From: SZUA-430 sp040381215
GTDB lineage: Bacteria > Pseudomonadota > Alphaproteobacteria > Micropepsales > Micropepsaceae
NCBI GenBank assembly: GCA_040381215.1
Contig: JBEIHO010000007.1
Location: 1-64,000 of the forward strand
DNA length: 64,000 bases
Reading direction: 5' to 3'
Part shown: in pieces, positions 57,964 to 64,000 of the stretch
How the letters are laid out: every line of letters starts with the position of its first letter
Numbering within the stretch: the first letter of the stretch is position 1
The notes under the pieces: model-generated
What the model was told of the DNA's origin: nothing
What the model saw: the letters and a program-made list of their open reading frames with translations, nothing else
Database searches by the model: none
Program-made: the position numbers and the translations under genes

Positions 57964-58791
57964 ATGACACTCAAGACCAACCTCATGGCCGGCAAGCGCG
58001 GCCTCATCATGGGCGTCGCCAACGACCACTCCATCGCCTGGGGGATCGCCAAATCGCTCCACGATCACGGCGCCGAGCTGGCCTTCACCTACCAGGGCGA
58101 GGCTTTCGGCAAGCGCGTGAAGCCGCTCGTTGAAACCGTCGGCGCGAAAATCATCCTCGAGGCGGACGTCGAGAACGACCAGTCGCTCGACAACGTCTTT
58201 TCGACCCTCGGCCGCGAGTGGGGCAGCCTCGACTTCGTCGTGCATGCGATCGCCTTCTCCGACCGCAACGAGTTGAAGGGCCGCTACGTCGACACATCGC
58301 GCGCGAACTTCCGTCGCTCGATGGAGATCTCGTGCTTCTCCTTCACCGACATCGCCCGCCGCGCGGCCCCGCTCATGACGCAGGGCGGCTCGCTGATCAC
58401 CCTCACCTACGCCGGTTCGCAGCGCGTAATGCCCAGCTACAACATCATGGGCGTGGCAAAAGCGGCACTCGAGGCCTCGGTGCGCTACCTCGCAGCCGAC
58501 CTCGGCCCCCAGGGCATCCGCGTCAACGCGCTCTCGCCGGGCCCCATGCGCACGCTGGCAGGCGCCGCCGTCGGCGACGCACGCAACGTCTTCAAGTGGT
58601 ACAAGCAGTTCTCGCCCCTGCGTAAGACGGTGGAACTCCAGCACGTTGGCGGCGCCGCACTCTATTTCCTGAGTGACCTGTCGGCCGGCGTCACCGGCGA
58701 GATCCACTACATCGACGCCGGCTTCAACGTAACCGGCATGCCCGGCGCCCCCGAGATCAAGGCCCTCTTCGCAGGCGACCAGGGCGAGTAA
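57964..58791 (+). CDS. fabI: Enoyl-ACP reductase (NADH)
   Basis: 275-aa SDR-type reductase catalysing the last step of each elongation cycle. Cofactor loop GVANDHSIAWGIA, catalytic Tyr149 and Tyr159 with Lys166 (LTYAGSQRVMPSYNIMGVAK). The order fabA-fabB-fabI is standard in alphaproteobacteria. It is the target of triclosan-type inhibitors as a family. A tandem palindromic repeat follows directly. Confidence 0.97.
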   Translation: MTLKTNLMAGKRGLIMGVANDHSIAWGIAKSLHDHGAELAFTYQGEAFGKRVKPLVETVGAKIILEADVENDQSLDNVFSTLGREWGSLDFVVHAIAFSDRNELKGRYVDTSRANFRRSMEISCFSFTDIARRAAPLMTQGGSLITLTYAGSQRVMPSYNIMGVAKAALEASVRYLAADLGPQGIRVNALSPGPMRTLAGAAVGDARNVFKWYKQFSPLRKTVELQHVGGAALYFLSDLSAGVTGEIHYIDAGFNVTGMPGAPEIKALFAGDQGE

Positions 58792-58797
58792 CCCACC

Positions 58798-58853
58798 AAA
58801 CGTCATGGCCGGGCTTGACCCGGCCAAACGTCATGGCCGGGCTTGACCCGGCC
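58798..58853. repeat. Tandem pair of a 28-bp palindromic element
   Basis: Two identical 28-bp units (58798-58825, 58826-58853). Each contains the inverted repeat GGCCGGG-cttga-CCCGGCC. It fills the gap between convergent fabI and the HAD gene. Such short palindromic units recur in intergenic spaces of many alphaproteobacterial genomes and may form terminator-like or mRNA-stabilising hairpins. Confidence 0.85.
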
Positions 58854-58861
58854 ACCAACCC

Positions 58862-59530
58862 TCATTCTCGACCCAACAGAACCGCCTCCAGCGCGCCCAT
58901 GCTCTCGAAGACACGCGCCGCGCCCACTTCAAGCAAATCGCGCGCTTGATCCGGGCGGCAATGCGGACCGCCCGTGAAACCCCACACCGTCATGCCGGCA
59001 GCAACGCCGGCCTTCACGCCGTTGACGCTGTCCTCGATGACAATGCAGCGCGATCCCGCCACGCCCAGCCGCCCTGCAGCCAGCAGGAACAGGTCCGGCG
59101 CAGGCTTTCCGTGCACCACATCGTCTCCGGAAAAAACCTGGCCGTCGAACACGTCCCAAAGACCAAGCGCCCTGACCTTCCCGTGCAATTCCAGCTTCGG
59201 GCTCGAAGACGCAACCGCCTTGGCACCACGGAACGCGCGGGCAGCATCGGATGCACCCGCAATGGGCCTGATGTCCGACAGGATGCGCCGTGTGATCTCG
59301 GCACTCAACTGATCCATGAAGCCGGAAGGAAGTGGCCGACCCTTCTGGGCCTTGTGGATCTCATCGAGGGCATCACCCCAGCCCTTCACCGTGAGCCCCT
59401 GCAACCGGGACCTGTGTTCATGGCTGTCAAAAAAAAGCCCGATGCGCTGCAACGCATCGAGCTCGACTTCATGTGCGATCGTTTCTGAATCAATGAGGAC
59501 GCCATCACAATCAAAGATGACAGCGTCCAT
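58862..59530 (-). CDS. HAD-superfamily phosphatase (phosphoglycolate phosphatase-like)
   Basis: 222-aa HAD IA protein. Motif I VIFDCDGVLIDSETI, motif II VASSSPKLELHGKVRALG, motif III lysine in GKPAPDLFLLAAGRLG, motif IV VIEDSVNGVKAGVAAGM. This pattern is shared by phosphoglycolate phosphatases and beta-phosphoglucomutases; the substrate is unknown. The ATG at 59530 is preferred over the TTG 3 bp earlier. It follows pnp by 7 bp on the same strand, so it may end that operon. Confidence 0.88.
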   Translation of the reverse strand: MDAVIFDCDGVLIDSETIAHEVELDALQRIGLFFDSHEHRSRLQGLTVKGWGDALDEIHKAQKGRPLPSGFMDQLSAEITRRILSDIRPIAGASDAARAFRGAKAVASSSPKLELHGKVRALGLWDVFDGQVFSGDDVVHGKPAPDLFLLAAGRLGVAGSRCIVIEDSVNGVKAGVAAGMTVWGFTGGPHCRPDQARDLLEVGAARVFESMGALEAVLLGRE

Positions 59531-59537
59531 CAAATGA

Positions 59538-61667
59538 TCATCCCTCGCCCTTGTCGCCAGCTTCCTGCGCGAGTTCCTTGCCGGTCGCCTGGTCGACGAT
59601 CTTCATGGACAGGCGAACCTTTCCGCGGTCATCAAAGCCGAGCAGCTTCACGAACACCTTGTCGCCTTCCTTCACCACGTCGCCGGTCTTCGCCACTTTC
59701 TTGGGCGAAAGCTGCGAGATGTGCACGAGGCCGTCGCGGGCGCCGAAGAAGTTCACGAACGCACCGAAGTCCATGACCTTCACGACCTTGCCCTCGTAGA
59801 TCTCGCCCACTTCGGGTTCGGCCACGATCGACTTGATCCACTTCAGCGCCGCACGGATCGACTCGCCATTCGCCGAGGCAACCTTGACGGTACCGTCGTC
59901 CTGGATGTCGATCTTCGCACCCGTCTTTTCGACGATCTCGCGGATGACCTTTCCGCCCGAACCGATCACTTCGCGGATCTTGTCGGTCGGGATGTTGATC
60001 ACCTCGATGCGTGGTGCATGCTCGCCCAGTTCCGAGCGCGCGCCCGTGATGGCCTTCCCCATCTCGCCAAGGATGTGCATGCGCCCATCCTTCGCCTGGG
60101 TCAGCGCCACCTTCATGATCTCTTCGGTGATGCCGGTGATCTTGATGTCCATCTGCAGCGCAGTCACGCCGTTTGCCGAACCAGCGACCTTGAAGTCCAT
60201 GTCGCCGAGATGATCCTCATCGCCAAGGATGTCGGACAGGACGGCGAAGCGTCCGCCTTCCTTGATCAGACCCATCGCGATACCGGCGCACGGAGACTTC
60301 AGCGGCACACCCGCATCCATCATGGCAAGCGACGTGCCGCAAACCGTGGCCATCGATGACGAACCATTCGACTCCGTGATCTCCGAGACCGCCCGGATCG
60401 TGTAAGGGAAGCTCTCCTTCGCGGGCAGCAACGGATTGATGGCGCGCCACGCAAGCTTGCCATGTCCGATTTCGCGGCGTCCAGGGCTGCCCATGCGACC
60501 GGTTTCGCCGACGGAGTACGGAGGGAAATTGTAGTGCAGCATGAAGTGCTGCTTGTACGTGCCCTCGAGCGAGTCGACATACTGCTCGTCCTCGCCAGTA
60601 CCCAGCGTCGTGACCACAAGGGCCTGCGTCTCGCCACGCGTGAACAGCGACGAGCCATGCGTGCGGGGCAGAACGCCCACTTCCGAGACGATCGGACGAA
60701 CGGTCTTGGTATCACGCCCGTCGATGCGTCGGCCGGTATCCAGGATGTCATTGCGCACGATCGCCGCTTCCAGTTCCTTGAACTGGCCGCTGACCGTCAG
60801 CGGAAGATCCGGCTTGCCCTCGCCGGTGAACGCCGCCATGACGCGCTTCTTGACGGCATCGATCTTGCTGTAGCGCACCTGCTTCTGCTTCTCGCCATAG
60901 GCGGCCCGCAGATCGGCTTCGGCAAAAGCCTTGATCTTCCCGTAGAGCACGCTGTGATCGGGCGGCGTGAAATCGCGCGGATCCTTCGCAGCCTTCTCTG
61001 CAAGGCGGATGATGCCATTGATCACAGCCTGGAACGAGCGGTGACCGAACATCACGGCGCCCAGCATGACCTCCTCCGAAAGCTCCTTGGCCTCGGATTC
61101 AACCATCAGCACGGCGTCGCTGGTGCCTGCCACCACGAGGTCAAGCACCGACTCCGGCATCTTGTCGATCGGGGTGTTCAGCACATACTCGCCATTGATG
61201 TAGCCCACGCGCGCCGCACCCACCGGCCCCTGGAAGGGAACGCCGGAAAGCGTCAGCGCCGCGGACACGGCGACCATGGCAAGGATGTCGGGATCGTTTT
61301 CAAGATCGTGGCTCAGCACGGTCACGATGACCTGCGTATCGCAGCGATAACCGTCCACGAAAAGCGGCCGGATGGGCCGGTCAATGAGGCGCGAGATCAG
61401 GGTCTCACGCTCGGTGGGACGACCTTCACGCTTGAAATAGCCGCCGGGAATGCGACCGGCCGCAAAGGCCTTCTCTTGGTAATTGACGGTCAGCGGAAGG
61501 AAGTCGATGCCTTCCTTGGCCGACTTTGAGGAAACGACGGTTGCAAGCACGCTGGTCTCACCCAGGGTCGCCAGCACGGCGCCATCGGCCTGCCGCGCAA
61601 TGCGGCCCGTTTCGAGGACAAGCGTCTTGCCGCCCCATTCGATGTGTTCTCTATGAATGTCGAACAT
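59538..61667 (-). CDS. pnp: Polynucleotide phosphorylase
   Basis: 709-aa phosphorolytic 3'-5' exoribonuclease, core of the RNA degradosome. Two RNase PH domains flank a helical linker (GRIPGGYFKREGRPTERETLISRLIDRPIRPLF; then TGRRIDGRDTKTVRPI, and GSSSMATVCGTSLAMMDAGVP). These are followed by a KH domain (VIGSGGKVIREI) and an S1 domain (GEIYEGKVVKVMDFGAFVNFFG). Downstream of rpsO with an intergenic stem-loop, as in E. coli where RNase III cleavage mediates autoregulation. Confidence 0.98.
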   Translation of the reverse strand: MFDIHREHIEWGGKTLVLETGRIARQADGAVLATLGETSVLATVVSSKSAKEGIDFLPLTVNYQEKAFAAGRIPGGYFKREGRPTERETLISRLIDRPIRPLFVDGYRCDTQVIVTVLSHDLENDPDILAMVAVSAALTLSGVPFQGPVGAARVGYINGEYVLNTPIDKMPESVLDLVVAGTSDAVLMVESEAKELSEEVMLGAVMFGHRSFQAVINGIIRLAEKAAKDPRDFTPPDHSVLYGKIKAFAEADLRAAYGEKQKQVRYSKIDAVKKRVMAAFTGEGKPDLPLTVSGQFKELEAAIVRNDILDTGRRIDGRDTKTVRPIVSEVGVLPRTHGSSLFTRGETQALVVTTLGTGEDEQYVDSLEGTYKQHFMLHYNFPPYSVGETGRMGSPGRREIGHGKLAWRAINPLLPAKESFPYTIRAVSEITESNGSSSMATVCGTSLAMMDAGVPLKSPCAGIAMGLIKEGGRFAVLSDILGDEDHLGDMDFKVAGSANGVTALQMDIKITGITEEIMKVALTQAKDGRMHILGEMGKAITGARSELGEHAPRIEVINIPTDKIREVIGSGGKVIREIVEKTGAKIDIQDDGTVKVASANGESIRAALKWIKSIVAEPEVGEIYEGKVVKVMDFGAFVNFFGARDGLVHISQLSPKKVAKTGDVVKEGDKVFVKLLGFDDRGKVRLSMKIVDQATGKELAQEAGDKGEG

Positions 61668-61772
61668 TCTGTTTCAGTCCTGAGTTTGCGATCCGCCGGA
61701 TTGCGGACAGCCTTCTCTGCTCTTCTTCTGCAGGGAAATGGTTGGGGGAATGTATTGAGAGCGCGCCGAAGC

Positions 61773-61842
61773 ACCCGGGCGGGCACCAGACGGTGCCCGT
61801 GCCCGGGTCGGTCTTTTGATGGGCGGGGAGGATGCCCCGCCC
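61773..61842 (-). promoter_or_regulatory. rpsO-pnp intergenic double stem-loop
   Basis: Two strong hairpins in the 196 bp before pnp. The first pairs ACCCGGG and GGGCACC with GGTGCCC and CCCGGGT (61773-61787 with 61792-61808, small internal loop). The second is an 8-bp stem GGGCGGGG/CCCCGCCC (61821-61828 with 61835-61842). On the transcribed strand neither is followed by a T-run, so they look like processing sites rather than terminators. RNase III control of pnp is known in E. coli; here it is inference. Confidence 0.65.
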
Positions 61843-61863
61843 CCGAACTGGCGCCATTCGGAT

Positions 61864-62133
61864 TTACCGGCGCAGGCCAAGTTTTGCGATGATTGAATCG
61901 TAGCGAGCCTTCTCGGTCTTCTTGAGATAGTCGAGCAAGCGCCGGCGCTGCGACACCATCTTCAGGAGGCCGCGACGGGAATGGTTGTCCTTCACGTGGC
62001 TCTTGAAATGCTCGGTCAAGCCAGTGATCCGCTCGGTGAGAACGGCGATCTGGACTTCCGGCGAACCTGTGTCGCCGGGCTTGATGGCATATTGCTTGAC
62101 GACTTCCAGCTTGCGCTCTGCAGTCAACGACAT
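61864..62133 (-). CDS. rpsO: 30S ribosomal protein uS15
   Basis: 89-aa protein starting MSLTAERKLEVVKQYAIKP with the S15 signature DTGSPEVQIAVLTERI, LTEHFKSHVKDNHSRRGLLKMVSQRRRLLDYL. It binds the central domain of 16S rRNA. The ATG at 62133 gives the exact family length; upstream codons to 62235 overlap truB. It lies 11 bp after truB. Confidence 0.98.
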   Translation of the reverse strand: MSLTAERKLEVVKQYAIKPGDTGSPEVQIAVLTERITGLTEHFKSHVKDNHSRRGLLKMVSQRRRLLDYLKKTEKARYDSIIAKLGLRR

Positions 62134-62144
62134 CGGATTGTTCC

Positions 62145-63104
62145 TCAATGTGAAAAGTTGAAAACGCGTATCGGCTTCACCTCTCCCGCCTCGAAGACGG
62201 CGATCGCAACCGGATCGCCGGAACGGCTGCGGCAATAGACAGGCGGCAGGTCAATCACGCCGCTGCTCTCCGCAACCCCTTCGGACGAAACCCCTTCGGA
62301 CAAGGAGAGACGACCACGCGCCAGGATGGCCCGGCCCAGCCTGAGCTGGGAGGCTTCCTGGTCTGAAACGGCCAGTGCCGGGATGTCGTCCAGCACGGTC
62401 GCCAGTGGCAGGAGGCCACGCGAGATGGCCGGGTCTTTAGCAGATTCCTCAAGTTTTTCCAGCGTTATCGCGTCCGCGAGCGCGAACGGCCCAACTGCTG
62501 TCCGGGTTAACGTGGCCACATGGGCAAAACAGCCAAGAACCCGGCCGATATCCCGGGCAAAAGCCCGGACATAGGTCCCTTTGCCGCACGTCATGCTGAA
62601 CACCGTATGATCCGCGTCGGGCTGTCCCAGCACTTCCAGCCGGAAGATATCGGTCTCGCGCGCCCGCAACTGCACATCCTCGCCGTCCCGGGCAAGGTCA
62701 TAGGCCCGCTGCCCATCGATCAGGATCGCCGAAAACGCAGGAGGCACCTGCAGCACACGACCGATGAAGGCCGGCAGGGCACCAAGAACCTGCGCCGCGC
62801 TAGGCCGCGCATCGCTCGATTGGACGACCGGCCCCTCGCGATCATCCGTCGTCGTCTCCTGCCCCCATCGCACCGTGAACCGATAGGACTTTCGCGCATC
62901 AACCAGATAGGGAACGGTCTTTGTCGCCTCGCCAAACGCGAGCGGCAACACGCCGTCGGCCAAGGGGTCGAGCGTGCCGGCATGACCAGCCTTGTTCGCA
63001 TTCAGCAAGCGCCGCGCCATAGACAGCGCCTTCGTCGAACTGATCCCCACTGGCTTGTTCAGGACAAGCCAGCCATGCACGGGATCACCCTTGCGCTTCG
63101 CCAT
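62145..63104 (-). CDS. truB: tRNA pseudouridine-55 synthase
   Basis: 319-aa enzyme modifying U55 of the TpsiC loop. The catalytic Asp is in HAGTLDPLADGVLPLAFGEATK. Further motifs are HGWLVLNKPVGISS, ACGKGTYVRAFARDIG-like TCGKGTYVRAFARDIGRVLG, and a C-terminal PUA-like extension. The ATG at 63104 (MAKRKGDPVHGW) lies inside the end of rbfA (20-bp overlap), indicating coupling. Confidence 0.96.
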   Translation of the reverse strand: MAKRKGDPVHGWLVLNKPVGISSTKALSMARRLLNANKAGHAGTLDPLADGVLPLAFGEATKTVPYLVDARKSYRFTVRWGQETTTDDREGPVVQSSDARPSAAQVLGALPAFIGRVLQVPPAFSAILIDGQRAYDLARDGEDVQLRARETDIFRLEVLGQPDADHTVFSMTCGKGTYVRAFARDIGRVLGCFAHVATLTRTAVGPFALADAITLEKLEESAKDPAISRGLLPLATVLDDIPALAVSDQEASQLRLGRAILARGRLSLSEGVSSEGVAESSGVIDLPPVYCRSRSGDPVAIAVFEAGEVKPIRVFNFSH

Positions 63105-63537
63105 CGTCCAAGTCCTCGTCATCGGACCCAGCTACCGTAGGCCGAAGATCGCGGGCAACCTTCTCGGACCTGAGGATTTCCTCGATGTGATGCGCCTCGT
63201 CGAACGATCGGTCTGCAATGAAGTTCAGCGCCGGCGCATGGCGCAACTGGAGCAGCTTGGCGACCTGGGAACGCAGAAAGGGAGAACAGCGGTTGAGGGC
63301 CTCAAGCACCGGCTCGATCTGCGCACCGCCAAGCGGCATTGCAAAGGCCGTGGCATTCTTCAGGTCAGGGCTGATCCGCACTTCCGACACCGTGACCGAA
63401 ACACCGGCCAGGCCAGGGTCGCGCAACTCGCCGCGCATCAGGATACCCGCCAGGATATGGCGGATCTCCTCACCAACGCGCAATTGCCGCTGGCTGGGGC
63501 CTGTGCCGGTCGGCGACCGATTGGGTTTACGCGCCAT
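63085..63537 (-). CDS. rbfA: Ribosome-binding factor A
   Basis: 150-aa KH-like 30S maturation factor. The core QRQLRVGEEIRHILAGILMRGELRDP, VSVTVSEVRISPDLKNATAFAMPL and LRHAPALNFIADRSFDEAHHIEEIL is typical, followed by an acidic tail. The ATG at 63537 (MARKPNRSPTGTGPSQRQL) is chosen over upstream codons in the infB gap. It lies between infB and truB as usual. Confidence 0.95.
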   Translation of the reverse strand: MARKPNRSPTGTGPSQRQLRVGEEIRHILAGILMRGELRDPGLAGVSVTVSEVRISPDLKNATAFAMPLGGAQIEPVLEALNRCSPFLRSQVAKLLQLRHAPALNFIADRSFDEAHHIEEILRSEKVARDLRPTVAGSDDEDLDDGEAQG

Positions 63538-63616
63538 TTGGCACCAACTTCTCCCGGGCGTGCGGGCCAAAAGCCCCCACCGCCCCTCTTCATCACTTGC
63601 AGGGACACCTCGCGGA

Positions 63617-64000
63617 TCAGAGCGACCGCTTGATGGTCTCGACCTCGAAGCACTCGATCTGGTCACCCTTCTGGATGTCCTGATAGTTGTCGAACGCCAT
63701 GCCGCACTCCTGCCCGACGACGACTTCCTTGACCTCGTCCTTGAAGCGCTTGAGCGTCGACAGCGTACCCTCGTGGATCACGACGTTGTCACGCAGCAAG
63801 CGCACCTTGTTGCCACGCAACACCTTGCCCTCGGTCACGCGGCATCCGGCAACCTTGCCGATCTTCGTGATGTTGAAGACCTCGAGGATCTCGGCATAAC
63901 CAAGGAAGTTCTCGCGCAAGGTCGGCGCCAGCAACCCCGACATCGCCGCCCGGATGTCATCGATGATGTTGTAGATGATCGAGTAATACCGGATCTCCAC
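63617..64000 (-). CDS. infB: Translation initiation factor IF-2, C-terminal part only
   Basis: The last 127 or so codons of IF-2; the gene continues past the right edge. Residues IRYYSIIYNIIDDIRAAMSGLLAP and the end KVAGCRVTEGKVLRGNKVRLLRDNVVIHEGTLSTLKRFKDEVKEVV, QECGMAF are domains IV (fMet-tRNA binding) of the factor. It leads infB-rbfA-truB-rpsO-pnp; 79 bp separate it from rbfA with no visible terminator. Confidence 0.97.
   Translation of the reverse strand: MEIRYYSIIYNIIDDIRAAMSGLLAPTLRENFLGYAEILEVFNITKIGKVAGCRVTEGKVLRGNKVRLLRDNVVIHEGTLSTLKRFKDEVKEVVVGQECGMAFDNYQDIQKGDQIECFEVETIKRSL

Overview
The window is about 64 kb of high-GC chromosomal DNA from an alphaproteobacterium. Markers for that group are a GcrA cell-cycle regulator, a RegB/RegA-type redox two-component pair, an MmcB-type repair protein, a fabA-fabB-fabI operon, and a dnaA neighbourhood with rpsT, an enoyl-CoA hydratase, mutM and ubiE-ubiB-coaBC-dut. 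The content is almost all core housekeeping. I saw no tRNA, rRNA, CRISPR array, phage or intact insertion sequence. The order or family cannot be fixed from this sequence alone.

Layout. 1-2.7 kb: arginine synthesis (argD-argF, argF cut by the left edge) and gcrA. 2.7-7.0 kb: a Pho locus read right to left, in which phoR is fused in frame behind an MFS permease, followed by phoU and phoB; the pst transporter genes that often lie between phoR and phoU are absent. 7.3-9.9 kb: small envelope proteins (lipoprotein, Tat-exported dienelactone hydrolase, crystallin-like protein, L,D-transpeptidase). 9.8-14 kb: biotin genes in two divergent pairs, bioF-bioD and bioB-bioA. 14-21 kb: succinate dehydrogenase, with sdhB separated from sdhCDA by an M1 aminopeptidase on the other strand and a short-chain reductase resembling 3-ketodihydrosphingosine reductase. 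21-28 kb: HAD phosphatase, VOC protein, YgjP-like metallopeptidase, a class A PBP, an ankyrin protein, RegB/RegA and MmcB.

28.3-33.1 kb is the most accessory-like part: a diiron-carboxylate protein of unknown function preceded by two copies of a perfect palindromic operator, a 913-residue RND/MMPL exporter, and the decayed remnant of a second exporter gene. 33-42 kb holds TerB, a nitroreductase and the replication cluster dnaA-dnaN-recF-gyrB, with about 0.9 kb of non-coding DNA between rpsT and dnaA. 42-49 kb: fatty-acid oxidation, base-excision repair, ubiquinone synthesis, CoA synthesis, dUTPase, and an Rrf2 regulator beside cysK. 49-56 kb: SH3 protein, 2-hydroxyacid dehydrogenase, rRNA methyltransferase, M48 lipoprotein, ABC exporter, MoeB/ThiF. 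56-59 kb: unsaturated fatty acid synthesis (fabA-fabB-fabI). 59-64 kb: translation and RNA turnover operon infB-rbfA-truB-rpsO-pnp, followed by a HAD gene.

No single large new system stands out. The most promising points for follow-up are the MFS-PhoR fusion with a possible internal PhoR start, the operator-controlled diiron gene beside an RND exporter with a decayed paralogue, and the KDSR-like reductase inserted in a split sdh locus. All assignments were made by reading translated sequence and motifs; no database search was possible.
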